A stretch of DNA of 57,502 bases from Flavobacteriales bacterium. Its GTDB lineage: Bacteria; Bacteroidota; Bacteroidia; Flavobacteriales_F; PHOS-HE28. Both the position numbers and the translations under genes were made by a program. Below are positions 1 through 8,185 of the stretch, piece by piece (position 1 is the stretch's first letter; every line of letters starts with the position of its first letter). Under the pieces are notes generated by a model. That model ran no database searches, had not been told where the DNA came from, and saw only the letters and a list, made by a program, of their open reading frames with translations. The DNA is taken from contig JADIYA010000022.1 in NCBI GenBank assembly GCA_016705545.1, positions 1 to 57,502 on the forward strand, given 5' to 3'.

Positions 1-1974
1 CCACATCGCCGAGGCCGAGCAGCTTATCCATGGCGTCCATGGGCACGTTGCCGGCGAAGGTGGCCACCTGCACGCGGTAGCGATCTTCTCACGCGCCACA
101 CTCCCAACCGTCGGTGTGGTCCGGAGGTCCTCCGTGCCGGTGACGCGCGCGCCGGCTTCCTTCATGCTCACGCGCTTGCCTTCGCGGAAGGCCACGAGGA
201 AGGCGCCCTCGAAGCCGTCGAGGAGCATCTGCACGCGGTGGTTGGCGGCCGGGTTCACCTCTTTGAACGAGCCGGTGTAGTAGCGGGTGAGGCCATCGTC
301 GCCCTGGATCACCACCAGGTCGTTGATCTTGGAGAAGATGTTCTTCGAGAGCTTGTTGCGGAAGGCGCCGAGCTGCACGCGGATGATCACGTCGCGGCTG
401 TCGTCGCCTGCGCCCATGCCCACCATCTTGGCGCGCTCAGCGGCGCTCTCGGTGCTCACATCGATGAGCTGGCCACCCTCTTCGGCCATCACTTCGCTGG
501 TGATGCCCATGCCCTTCAGTTCCAGTTCGCGGCGCAGCGCTTCGGGGATCGCATCGAAGCTGCCCACCACGTAGAAGGTGGTATCGCCGCGCTCGATGGT
601 GCGCACGTCGGGGATGCTGAGGATCTTCTGGATCAGCTCTTCGCTGATGCCTTCGGTGTGCGTGCCCACCTTCACCACGTACACGCGCTTCACGGGCGGC
701 TTGGCGGGCTTGTTGCCGCCCACGCTCTCTACGCGCGAGGCCACCAGGTTCACATTGCCGCTGTCCTTCCAGGCGAGCCACGACTTCAGCAGCGACTCAT
801 CGGTGATGGTGACGCCGCGGCCATCGACCAGGGCACCGGGCGCTGAGTTGAGCTCATCGTCGCGGTCGTCGGGCACGCCATCGCCATCGCCATCGAGCGC
901 GCAGCCCTTGGCATCCACCTTCACGCCGGGCGGGGTGCCGGGGCAAGCGTCGGCGAAGTCCTTCACGCCGTCGCCGTCCTCATCGTCGGTGAGCACGATG
1001 GCATCGAGCTGGTTGTTGTCGAGCGGGGTCTGGAAGCGCGTCTTCTTCGGCTTGCGCGTCATCGGGATGGTGTAGCCGATGCTGAAGCCGCTGTAGAGGA
1101 AGCGGTCGTTGCCGGTGCTGCCCGCGCGCTCATCGCGGCTCTTCTCCGTGATGCCGTCGATGAGGTCGGTGGTGGTGAAGTGCATGGTGGCGCCGATGCG
1201 CAGGTCGATGCCGTGGCCGATGTCCATGCGCGCGCCCACGCCCACGGGGATGGCGAAGGCCTGCTCGCGGTACTTGCCGAAACCGTCGCGGTCCAGTTCG
1301 CGCACGTCGCTCTCGTAGGTGTAGTCGCGCTGGATCTCCACGGCGCTCGCGGCGTTGGGCGCATCCTCGGCGATGTCGCGGATGGTGCCATCGCTCCAGT
1401 AGTTGTAGCGGCGGCCCTGCGCGTCGAAGAGGTCGGTCTTGGTAAGGAACTCCACGCTCTCGAAGCCCACGGTGAGGTAGGGTTCCACCACGCGCTCACG
1501 GTTCACCAGCGGCTGGAAGTTGTAGCGCAGGCGCAGTCCGCCCACGGTGATGCGCGAATCGAAGTTCTGGTTGCGCGTGTAGTCGCGCTCGTTCACGCCC
1601 AAGCGGCCGTGTATGGCGTAGAGGTCGGCTTCGAGCCAGCGCGTGAGCGGGGCCGAGGCGCGCACTTCGTAGCCGAGGCGCGTGACCAGCGGGTCGCCGT
1701 CCTTGTGCTGATTGCCCACATCGCCATAGAAGCTGAGCATGCCGGCGCCGAAGCCGATGGTGGGTCGCAGCCAGGGTTCGGGAACAGCAGCAGGAGCTGC
1801 AGGCGCTGGTGCGGCAGCTGGTGGCAGAGGGTCGGTGGCCACGGGTGCGGCGGTGCTGTCGGCACCGGCAGGCACGGCTGTACTATCCACCTGGCTGAAC
1901 GCGGTTGCCGGGAGCAGCAGGACCAGCGCGGCGGCGCGGATCGAAGCGGACAGGACCTGCTGTGGGCGGCGCAT
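1..1974 (-). CDS. Outer-membrane barrel protein with TSP3-type linker and SPOR-like repeats (partial, frameshifted near the edge)
   Basis: The reading frame opens at ATG 1974-1972 and stays open to the left window edge, so the C-terminus is missing. It begins with a signal peptide (RAAALVLLLPATAFSQ) and a Pro/Ala linker. A region that looks like an OmpA-type beta-barrel follows (GFGAGMLSFYGDVGN onward). Next comes a calcium-binding thrombospondin type 3 stretch (DEDGDGVKDFADACPG, DGDGDGVPDDRDD). At least two SPOR-like units follow (VYVVKVGTHTEG, VIIRVQLGAFRNK), where many OmpA proteins have their peptidoglycan-binding domain. A third unit (RYRVQVATFAGNVP) appears only in a second frame from about position 90 leftward, so there is an apparent indel at about 85-95. 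The gene starts 9 bases after the stop of the upstream gene, which also ends in a SPOR-like module, so the two are probably one operon. An envelope or peptidoglycan-linked role is inferred. Confidence 0.75.
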   Translation of the reverse strand, partial: MRRPQQVLSASIRAAALVLLLPATAFSQVDSTAVPAGADSTAAPVATDPLPPAAAPAPAAPAAVPEPWLRPTIGFGAGMLSFYGDVGNQHKDGDPLVTRLGYEVRASAPLTRWLEADLYAIHGRLGVNERDYTRNQNFDSRITVGGLRLRYNFQPLVNRERVVEPYLTVGFESVEFLTKTDLFDAQGRRYNYWSDGTIRDIAEDAPNAASAVEIQRDYTYESDVRELDRDGFGKYREQAFAIPVGVGARMDIGHGIDLRIGATMHFTTTDLIDGITEKSRDERAGSTGNDRFLYSGFSIGYTIPMTRKPKKTRFQTPLDNNQLDAIVLTDDEDGDGVKDFADACPGTPPGVKVDAKGCALDGDGDGVPDDRDDELNSAPGALVDGRGVTITDESLLKSWLAWKDSGNVNLVASRVESVGGNKPAKPPVKRVYVVKVGTHTEGISEELIQKILSIPDVRTIERGDTTFYVVGSFDAIPEALRRELELKGMGITSEVMAEEGGQLIDVSTESAAERAKMVGMGAGDDSRDVIIRVQLGAFRNKLSKNIFSKINDLVVIQGDDGLTRYYTGSFKEVNPAANHRVQMLLDGFEGAFLVAFREGKRVSMKEAGARVTGTEDLRTTPTVGSVAREKIATACRWPPSPATCPWTPWISCSASAMW

Positions 1975-1983
1975 GGCCAAGGG

Positions 1984-3435
1984 TTATTGCACCCAGCGCT
2001 GGTTGCTGATGGCGAGCGCCTCTTGCACGGTGATTCGGTCGCCGTTGTTGTAGGCGGTGACGAAGGGACCGGGGAAGTTGTGCCCGGCCTGCACATAGTT
2101 CACGCGCTGGTCGCGCGCATCCTTGTATTCGGCGTAGCCGCCGGTCACGTACTTGATCCAGCCCTGATGGCGCTCGATCTGGAAATCGCCGGCGAACTGG
2201 TGACGGGCCTTGAAGTACGACTTGCCCACTTCGCGGTGCGCAGCGGTGATCTGCACCTTGTAGGTGACGCCCTTCTCCGGAGCCGGCACGCGCGGGGTGA
2301 CGCGTTGCGCGGCGGCCTCTTGTGCGGCTTGCTGGCGTGCGCGCTCGGCTTCGGCAGCCGATGCACGTGCAGCGGCCTCAGCCTCGGCCTTCGCCTTGCG
2401 CTCGGCCTCTTCCTTCAGCCTCAGCGCCAATGCCGGGTCTTCGACGTTCTGCTGGCCCACGTTGGCCGGGTCTTGCGCCAAGGTCTCGAGCGCACGTGCG
2501 CCCACGAAGAACTTGCTGCTGCCCAGCACGGCCTTCTGCGTCTCGTCGTTCAGCAGGTAGCCGAACTCGCCATCGATCGTGTACTCGCCGTCGGGGCGCT
2601 CGTTCGCGCGGAGCTTGTACACCACTTTCACCTCGTTGCCGGCGGGCAGGTTGAGCCACACGAATTTGGCGATACGGCCCTGCGTGGTGAAGATGGCCTC
2701 CGCGCTGTTCTTCTCAATGGCCGTGAACCCATCAGGGACGACCTCCTGCAGTTTGCCGAAGCCGCGGATGCTGCCTTTGTTCACCACCACTTCCACGAGC
2801 ATCTCCTTCTCGGTGACCGGCGTGATGGTGCGCGTGCCGCTCACACCGCCAGCGCCTTGCATGGGGGCGATGCCGCTGGCGTTATCGATCACCGCAACGG
2901 GGATCTTCCCGAATGGAGCCGCACCGGCAGCGCTCACGATGTCGTTGGCCGAGGCATCTTCCGGGATCGCTTGCTCGAGCACCGGTTCGGCAACCGCCAC
3001 CGCGCCGGGCGCGCCCAGGTCAATGGTGGATGGAGACAGCTCCTGCACCTTGCGCTCGTTGCCTTCGATGTAGCTGAAGCGGCCGCCGATGCGCTGCACG
3101 CCGGAAGCGCTCGCCGCGGCTGATAGGGTATAGGTCACCTTGAAGCTGGGGGTCGAGGGGAGCGACATCCAGATGAACTTGGCCTTGCCATCGGCGAAGG
3201 TGAAGGAGGCGCCCTTGGTCTCGATGGCCGTGGCGGTGAGTCCTTCCGGCAGATCGATCTGCAGCTTCGCGAAGCCCGTGATCTCGCCCTTCTCGATGGT
3301 CACCGTGACCTTGGCCTCGGTGCCGGCCGCCAGGGTGGCCGGTATGTTCTGGTTGATGGTGAGCGGGCCTCCGGTGAGGACCTCGACGATCAGGATGCCG
3401 ATCACGTTGATCAGCAGTGCTAGTTGGTTCAGCAT
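1984..3435 (-). CDS. Conserved Bacteroidota protein: duplicated beta-sandwich-like domain, Ala/Glu-rich linker and C-terminal SPOR-like module
   Basis: This 483-residue protein has an N-terminal hydrophobic stretch (LALLINVIGILIVEVL) that is a membrane anchor or signal. The first half holds two related units, recognisable by KGEITGFAKLQIDLPEG and KGSIRGFGKLQEVVPDGF. Each is followed by an aromatic strand of the type AKFIWMSLP / AKFVWLNLP, so this is an internal duplication. A charged Ala/Glu/Lys/Arg linker follows, probably helical. The C-terminus (VTYKVQITAAHREV to the end) looks like a SPOR-like module and ends PFVTAYNNGDRITVQEAL, closely resembling AFLVAFREGKRVSMKEAG in the next gene. ATG 3435 was chosen because the longer frame adds a non-conserved Pro/Arg-rich lead. 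A minus-strand TACTTTTG promoter lies at 3477-3484. The function is unknown; an envelope role is inferred. Confidence 0.75.
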   Translation of the reverse strand: MLNQLALLINVIGILIVEVLTGGPLTINQNIPATLAAGTEAKVTVTIEKGEITGFAKLQIDLPEGLTATAIETKGASFTFADGKAKFIWMSLPSTPSFKVTYTLSAAASASGVQRIGGRFSYIEGNERKVQELSPSTIDLGAPGAVAVAEPVLEQAIPEDASANDIVSAAGAAPFGKIPVAVIDNASGIAPMQGAGGVSGTRTITPVTEKEMLVEVVVNKGSIRGFGKLQEVVPDGFTAIEKNSAEAIFTTQGRIAKFVWLNLPAGNEVKVVYKLRANERPDGEYTIDGEFGYLLNDETQKAVLGSSKFFVGARALETLAQDPANVGQQNVEDPALALRLKEEAERKAKAEAEAAARASAAEAERARQQAAQEAAAQRVTPRVPAPEKGVTYKVQITAAHREVGKSYFKARHQFAGDFQIERHQGWIKYVTGGYAEYKDARDQRVNYVQAGHNFPGPFVTAYNNGDRITVQEALAISNQRWVQ

Positions 3436-3476
3436 GCGCTCTGTTGCGCCGCGCGAGCATCGCGCTGGCTCGCCAC

Positions 3477-3484
3477 CAAAAGTA
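3477..3484 (-). promoter_or_regulatory. Bacteroidota -7 promoter element (TACTTTTG)
   Basis: On the minus strand the sequence reads TACTTTTG, a match to the TAnnTTTG element used by Bacteroidota primary sigma factors. It lies about 40 bases upstream of ATG 3435 and so would serve the SPOR-module operon, divergent from porQ. Confidence 0.5.
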
Positions 3485-3583
3485 CCCGGCCCCCTTCCCG
3501 CGCTCGGGAAGCCGCATGGCGCAAGTACCAACAGCGGGGTGTTGAACAGGGTGCTGCGGCGGCAGCAGGCAATACCGCGGGCC

Positions 3584-3591
3584 TATCTTCG
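3584..3591 (+). promoter_or_regulatory. -7 promoter element (TATCTTCG) for porQ
   Basis: TATCTTCG ends 12 bases before the porQ ATG. It fits the TAnnTT(T/C)G pattern seen in front of many genes here and leaves room for only a very short leader. Confidence 0.45.
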
Positions 3592-3603
3592 TTGCCCACC
3601 CGG

Positions 3604-4644
3604 ATGCGCAAGAACCTACTCCTTCCTTTCCTTCTCCTTCCTGGCTTGCTCACCGCGCAATTGGGCGGGCAGAGCGTGTTCCGCGTGCTCGACATCCCGG
3701 CATCGGCGCGGGCCTCGGCGCTCGGCGGCAACTACATCGCCGTGAAGGACAACGACATCAACCTCGGCCTCTATAATCCGGCGCTGCTCAATCCCGACAT
3801 GGGTCGGCAGGTATCGCTCAGCTGGTTGCCCTACTTCGAAGGGATCAATGTGGGCTACGCGAGCTACGCGCACCACTTCGACAGCCTGCGCACCACCTTC
3901 AGCGGAGCCGTGCAGTACGTGGATTATGGCACCTTCAACCGCACCGACGCCACGGGCAACGAGCTCGGCCAGTTCCGCGCCGGCGAGTATGCATTCCAGG
4001 TGGGTGCCGGTCGCGCCATCGACAGCCTCTTCAGCATCGGGGCCAACGTGAAGTTCATCACCAGCAGCCTCGATACCTACACCAGCAGCGGCATCGCCCT
4101 CGACCTCGGCGGCACCTACCACAAGCCCTCGAAGGGCGTCACGCTCTCCGCAGTGGTGCGCAACATCGGCTACCAGACCAGCAGCTTCACCAGCGAGCGC
4201 GAGAAGCTCGCCACCCAGGTGATGCTCGGGATCACCTACAAATTCAAGCACGCCCCTTTCCGTGTGGGACTGATGCTGGAGAACCTTCAGCGCTGGGACC
4301 TCACCTACCCCGATGCCGCGCGCGACCGCCAGATCGATCCCACCACCGGCGAAGTGGTGGTGAAGAAGACCACCAATGCGGAGAAGGCCCTGCTGCATGC
4401 GGTGCCCAGCGCCGAGATATTGCTGAGCAAGAACTTCATGATCCGGCTCGGCTACAATTTCCGCACGCGTTACGAGATGGCGCTGGCCAGCCGCACCGGT
4501 GCCGTGGGCCTCAGCTTCGGCCTCGGGCTGCGCGTGAGCAAGGTGCACATCAGCTACGGCTTCAACCAGCTGCATCTCGCGGGCATCCGCAACACCATCA
4601 CCATCGCGGTGCGCTTCTCGGATTTCAAGAAGGCGGAAGGGTGA
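3604..4644 (+). CDS. porQ: Type IX secretion system protein PorQ
   Basis: The product is a 346-residue outer-membrane beta-barrel protein of the PorQ family. In Bacteroidota, PorQ belongs to the type IX secretion apparatus and is linked to the attachment of cargo at the cell surface. The sequence shows a signal peptide (MRKNLLLPFLLLPGLLTAQ) and the family's N-terminal signature (FRVLDIPASARASALGG, then NPALLNPDMG). Alternating amphipathic strands continue to the end, and the length is typical. ATG 3604 sits directly before the signal peptide. It is followed at 15-40 bases by cmk on the same strand. Several T9SS cargo proteins are encoded in this window (8186-10237 and 15603-17024, and probably the two anchor-L proteins), which fits a functioning system. 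Confidence 0.88.
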   Translation: MRKNLLLPFLLLPGLLTAQLGGQSVFRVLDIPASARASALGGNYIAVKDNDINLGLYNPALLNPDMGRQVSLSWLPYFEGINVGYASYAHHFDSLRTTFSGAVQYVDYGTFNRTDATGNELGQFRAGEYAFQVGAGRAIDSLFSIGANVKFITSSLDTYTSSGIALDLGGTYHKPSKGVTLSAVVRNIGYQTSSFTSEREKLATQVMLGITYKFKHAPFRVGLMLENLQRWDLTYPDAARDRQIDPTTGEVVVKKTTNAEKALLHAVPSAEILLSKNFMIRLGYNFRTRYEMALASRTGAVGLSFGLGLRVSKVHISYGFNQLHLAGIRNTITIAVRFSDFKKAEG

Positions 4645-4683
4645 TCGCTGCGATCACGGTTGCGCAAGGCGATCTTCGCCCCC

Positions 4684-5385
4684 GTGAACCCCATCACCAT
4701 CGCGATAGACGGCTTCTCGTCGTGCGGCAAGAGCACGCTGGCCAAACAGCTGGCCGCGCACCTGGGCTACACCTACATCGATAGCGGCGCCATGTACCGC
4801 GCGGTGGCGCTGCATGTGATGGAGCAGGGCCTTGCACCGGGCGGCGTGCTGGATCGCCCCGCGCTGCTGGCCGCGCTCGATGGCATCCGCATCCGCTTCG
4901 AGCACGATCCCCTGAGCGGCCACAGCGCCACCTGGCTCAATGGGCGCAACGTGGAGCATGAGATCCGCAGCATGGCCGTGAGCCAGCACGTCACCCTGGT
5001 GAGCCCGGTGCCCGAGGTCCGCGCCAAGCTGGTGCGCCTGCAGCAGGACATGGGCCGCGCGAAGGGCGTGGTGATGGACGGCCGCGACATCGGCACGGTG
5101 GTGTTCCCCGATGCCGAGGTGAAGCTCTTCATGACCGCGCGGCCCGAGGTGCGCGCACTGCGCCGTTATCATGAGTTGAAGCAGAAAGGGCAGGAGGTCG
5201 ATCTCGCCGCCGTGCAGGCCAACATCGCCCAGCGCGACCTGGACGACACCACCCGCGCCGCCGATCCCTTGCGCAAGGCCGCCGACGCCATCGAGATCGA
5301 CAACAGCGACATCACCGCCGAGGAGCAGTTCCAGCGCGCGCTCGATGCGGTGCTGGGCAAACTGGCCGCCGTGGGCTACGAATGA
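4684..5385 (+). CDS. cmk: (d)CMP kinase
   Basis: Cytidylate kinase phosphorylates CMP and dCMP with ATP in pyrimidine nucleotide metabolism, in the cytoplasm. The P-loop is GFSSCGKST at residues 10-18. The CMP-binding signature follows (YIDSGAMYRAVAL), then MDGRDIGTVVFPDA and the lid region (RRYHELKQKGQ, RDLDDTTRAADPL). The 233 residues are typical. GTG 4684 was chosen because it gives the usual family N-terminus (MNPITIAIDGF); a TTG at 4660 would add eight residues. Its stop overlaps the ATG of the downstream metallopeptidase gene by 4 bases, suggesting translational coupling. Confidence 0.92.
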   Translation: MNPITIAIDGFSSCGKSTLAKQLAAHLGYTYIDSGAMYRAVALHVMEQGLAPGGVLDRPALLAALDGIRIRFEHDPLSGHSATWLNGRNVEHEIRSMAVSQHVTLVSPVPEVRAKLVRLQQDMGRAKGVVMDGRDIGTVVFPDAEVKLFMTARPEVRALRRYHELKQKGQEVDLAAVQANIAQRDLDDTTRAADPLRKAADAIEIDNSDITAEEQFQRALDAVLGKLAAVGYE

Positions 5386-6197
5386 TCGCCGCGATGCGCA
5401 TCGGCACTTCCCTGCTGCTGGCCTTGTTCGTGCATGCTGGCGTGGCGCAGCAGCCAGCGCTCGATGAAGCCGCTGCACGCGAGGCCGTGTACCGTATCGT
5501 GCGCCACAGCGGACTGGTGCCCAACTTCGTGGTGCGCGCCAGCAGCGAGACGCGCACGGCCATCGCCTACGTGAAGGACAAGCAGCGCGTGATCGCCTAT
5601 AACCCGCAATTCATGGCCACTGTGCTCGACAGCGCGCGTAGCGATTGGAGCGCGATCAGCATCCTCGCGCACGAGGTGGCGCACCACCTGCTGGGGCACA
5701 CCATCGATCCCGCATCGCTCCGTCCCGGCGATGAATTGGCCTGCGACCGCTACTCGGGCTTCGTGCTCTTCGGCATGGGCGCCGCGCTTGCTGAAGCACT
5801 CTCCGCCCAGAGCGCGATCGGCGATCCGCACGGCACGCGCCGCCACCCGCCGAAGCACGCGCGGCTCGAGGCCATCCGCCACGGCTGGGATGAAGCGCGC
5901 CGATTGCGCGAGGGCCTGCCGCCCGAGTCACCGCGCGATCCCGATGGCCTGCAATACGTCCTGAGCTTCGTTGACGATGCGAACACCTATTACGCCGACA
6001 GCCTGGGCCGCGTGGTGTGGTTCGATCAGAGCGCCTGCGCCATCCCCTTCGGCGAGCTGCGCGATGGTGGCAAGGCCGGCTTCACGCTGCAATGGATGGA
6101 TGAGGCGTTCGTGATCGACGGGCGCATGGCCATCTGGCGCAAGAGCGCGCACGGCATGCCCTTGCAGGTGGGCAGGATGGAGCGGTACGCGCGTTAG
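5382..6197 (+). CDS. Secreted M48-like zinc metallopeptidase
   Basis: This 271-residue protein has an N-terminal signal sequence (IGTSLLLALFVHAGVAQQ). A zinc-peptidase motif, HEVAHHLLGH, lies at residues 97-106; both histidines and the glutamate are present. ELACDRYSGF about 15 residues later could supply the third ligand, as in M48-type peptidases. The C-terminal 70 residues (YYADSLGRVVWFD onward) are a small beta-rich extension of unknown role. The start overlaps the end of cmk by 4 bases. A second ATG at 5394 would give a tighter signal peptide. The gene ends tail-to-tail with the tryptophan dioxygenase gene, overlapping it by 4 bases. The substrate is unknown. Confidence 0.75.
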   Translation: MIAAMRIGTSLLLALFVHAGVAQQPALDEAAAREAVYRIVRHSGLVPNFVVRASSETRTAIAYVKDKQRVIAYNPQFMATVLDSARSDWSAISILAHEVAHHLLGHTIDPASLRPGDELACDRYSGFVLFGMGAALAEALSAQSAIGDPHGTRRHPPKHARLEAIRHGWDEARRLREGLPPESPRDPDGLQYVLSFVDDANTYYADSLGRVVWFDQSACAIPFGELRDGGKAGFTLQWMDEAFVIDGRMAIWRKSAHGMPLQVGRMERYAR

Positions 6198-7195
6198 GCG
6201 TTGAAGCGCATCGCCTCGCGCAGTGCAGCAGGCAGCTTCGGGATGTGCTTCCGCTCGAACAGGAAGCTGCTGAGATCGGCGAGCTCCTGGAAGATGTGGT
6301 GGCTGTTGAGCGCGCCGGCGAGGTAGTGCTTGCCGGTGCTGCCGCCGGTGCCCACGCGCAGGCCGATGGTGCGGTGCACCATGCTCAAGTGACGGTAGCG
6401 CCAAGTGGCCAGCGCCTCGTCGATGTCGAGCAGGCGCTCCAGCAGGCGGAAGGGCATCTGCAGGATCGGCTCATCGCGGTAGAGCATGATGAATACCACG
6501 CTGCGCGAGGCGGCCGGGGAGAGGCGCCGCCCCTCGCCGGTGACGAAGAGGCTGTCCCACAGCGCGAGGTTGCTCTCTTCGCCTTTCACGAGCGATCCGG
6601 AGTAGATGGCCTTGTGCTGCTCCCAGAAGGGTGTTTCGCCTGCTGGCCAGAAGCGCGCATCGAGGAAAGGCATGCGCTCCAGCCAGGCGTTCACCAGGTC
6701 GAAGAAAGTGGGCTGGCCTTCGAGCGCTTCGATCTCCGCCTTGTGCTCGGGGCGCAATTGGCTGGTGTAGTACTGCTTGCCGAAGCGCTGCTCCATGCGC
6801 AGGCCGAGCTTCGCCTCGAGGATCTTGAATTGCATGCTCTGGAATCCGCTCGCGGGCCGCAGCATGTCGCGGAAGTCGAGGAAGTCGAGCGGCGTCATGG
6901 TCTCCAGGATGTCGATCTGCTTCACCAGCACTTGCAGGATGCTGTGCACGCGGCCCAGGCGGTGCACGGCGATGCTCAGCTCGCCGCCGTCATCGTCCAC
7001 ATGCCCATCGGCGAAGAGATCCATCACGCTGCCCACCTCGTGCAGCACCTGCTTGAACCAGAGCTCGTAGTTCTGGTGGATGATGATGAAGAGCATCTCG
7101 TCGTGCGCGGGCGCGCCGTGCTTCACGCTCTCCAGCTCCTGCGCGTTGAGGATCTTGTCGAGCTGCAGGTAGTCGGGGTAGTACACGTTGCTCAT
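6194..7195 (-). CDS. kynA: Tryptophan 2,3-dioxygenase
   Basis: This heme enzyme opens the indole ring of L-tryptophan to N-formylkynurenine, the first step of the kynurenine pathway. The family hallmarks are all visible in 333 residues: FIIIHQNYELWFKQVLHE (37-54), FRDMLRPASGFQS (108-120), the presumed axial heme histidine in MVHRTIGLR (His274), and GTGGSTGKHYL (282-292). No other kynurenine-pathway gene is adjacent, so the product may feed NAD synthesis or tryptophan catabolism from elsewhere in the genome. A TACATTCG promoter lies at 7224-7231 on the same strand. Confidence 0.95.
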   Translation of the reverse strand: MSNVYYPDYLQLDKILNAQELESVKHGAPAHDEMLFIIIHQNYELWFKQVLHEVGSVMDLFADGHVDDDGGELSIAVHRLGRVHSILQVLVKQIDILETMTPLDFLDFRDMLRPASGFQSMQFKILEAKLGLRMEQRFGKQYYTSQLRPEHKAEIEALEGQPTFFDLVNAWLERMPFLDARFWPAGETPFWEQHKAIYSGSLVKGEESNLALWDSLFVTGEGRRLSPAASRSVVFIMLYRDEPILQMPFRLLERLLDIDEALATWRYRHLSMVHRTIGLRVGTGGSTGKHYLAGALNSHHIFQELADLSSFLFERKHIPKLPAALREAMRFNA

Positions 7196-7223
7196 CGGTG
7201 GTGCGCGGTCAGTGCGATTGCGG

Positions 7224-7231
7224 CGAATGTA
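7224..7231 (-). promoter_or_regulatory. -7 promoter element (TACATTCG) for kynA
   Basis: On the minus strand the sequence is TACATTCG followed by CCGC. The same wording occurs before icd and the PlsC-GNAT gene. It ends about 28 bases before ATG 7195. Confidence 0.45.
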
Positions 7232-7253
7232 GCCGCGGCCTTCGCGGCGGGGC

Positions 7254-7261
7254 TAACTTTG
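7254..7261 (+). promoter_or_regulatory. -7 promoter element (TAACTTTG) almost touching the start codon
   Basis: TAACTTTG is a full match to the Bacteroidota TAnnTTTG consensus and ends only 3 bases before ATG 7265. If it is used, the mRNA would begin at or very near the start codon. Confidence 0.45.
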
Positions 7262-7264
7262 GTC

Positions 7265-7714
7265 ATGCGCTTCACGGTCCTGCTCCTGCTGCTCATCGCC
7301 ATGGAGGCCACAGCGCAATTCGGCATCGGCATCCAGATCCCTGTGGGACGCAGCACGCAGCGGCTGGGCACGGTGCCGGACAGCCTCGCGACCTATGCAC
7401 CCAAGGAACTCGATATCCAGCCCCAATGCACGCTGGAGACCGTGCGGTGGCTGGGCCTCCTCGCGAGTGATGCGCGATGCGATTCAATCCCGCTCGCTTC
7501 GGATTGCTATAACGGCGAAACGGTCACGATGCGCTTCACCGTGGAGCGCGATGGTTCAGTGAGCGAGCTGCAATTGGTGAAGGGCGGGTGCCCATCGCTG
7601 GAGCAGCGCCTGCAGTGCGGGGCGCGGCACGCACCGCCTTGGCAGCCGGGCCGCATTGGGTATCACAAGGTGCGCACGCGGATGCAGATCCGCTCGTGCA
7701 TCCTCCTGCGCTGA
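7265..7714 (+). CDS. Small secreted protein with TonB-C-like domain
   Basis: The 149-residue product has a signal peptide (RFTVLLLLLIAMEATAQ). Its C-terminal half resembles a TonB C-terminal domain: VTMRFTVERDGSVSELQLVKG, then PPWQPGRIGYHKVRTRMQI. In Bacteroidota such free-standing domains are common in periplasmic proteins, and only some take part in TonB energy transduction. No transmembrane anchor or proline-rich TonB linker is visible, so a true TonB role is unlikely. The many cysteines (CTLETV, ARCDSI, SDCYNG, GGCPS, LQCGA, SCIL) suggest disulfides. The gene ends 3 bases before the stop of the convergent gene. Confidence 0.6.
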   Translation: MRFTVLLLLLIAMEATAQFGIGIQIPVGRSTQRLGTVPDSLATYAPKELDIQPQCTLETVRWLGLLASDARCDSIPLASDCYNGETVTMRFTVERDGSVSELQLVKGGCPSLEQRLQCGARHAPPWQPGRIGYHKVRTRMQIRSCILLR

Positions 7715-7717
7715 TCC

Positions 7718-8131
7718 TTATTCCTGATGAGCGGGTTTCGCCTTGCGCTCCTCGCGGGCCTTCAGTGAAGCATCGCGCTGGGCCTGCTTCATCTGTTGCC
7801 AAAGCGCCCATTGCTCGGCGGTCATCGCCTTCTGGATCTCTGCCTGCTTCTGGTCGCGCAGCTCAGTGGTCCTGGCGCGCTTGGCCTGCTGTTCCAGGTT
7901 CTGGCGGTTCAGCTCCAGGAAGCGATCGCCGTATTCGCGGTCGATGCGATTGAGGTCCTCCACTTGCGCATCGGTGAGGCCCAGTTCCTTGGCCATCGTC
8001 TGCGGAGTGGCCCTGGGCGGGAGCACGGGCGTAACAGCGGACTGTTGCTCGGTGACCGGTTTGGTGGGCTCTTGCGCGATCGCAGCGATGCCGCTGACGA
8101 GTGCGAGGGTGAGGAGGATGGCGTGCTTCAT
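7718..8131 (-). CDS. Small exported helical protein, Spy/CpxP-like
   Basis: This 137-residue protein has a signal peptide (MKHAILLTLALVSGIAAIAQ), a Pro/Thr-rich linker, and then one long charged helical region. That region contains MAKELGLTDAQVEDLNRI and MTAEQWALWQQMK, the 'x-L-T-x-x-Q' pattern typical of Spy/CpxP-like and related Bacteroidota periplasmic proteins. The C-terminus is very rich in Lys, Arg, Gln and Glu. A periplasmic chaperone or stress-sensing role is known for some family members and is only inferred here. Confidence 0.6.
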   Translation of the reverse strand: MKHAILLTLALVSGIAAIAQEPTKPVTEQQSAVTPVLPPRATPQTMAKELGLTDAQVEDLNRIDREYGDRFLELNRQNLEQQAKRARTTELRDQKQAEIQKAMTAEQWALWQQMKQAQRDASLKAREERKAKPAHQE

Positions 8132-8185
8132 GATTTGCGCCGGTGCATGGTTGCTTCGGCGGACGAGGGCGAAATTAGGACAGGC

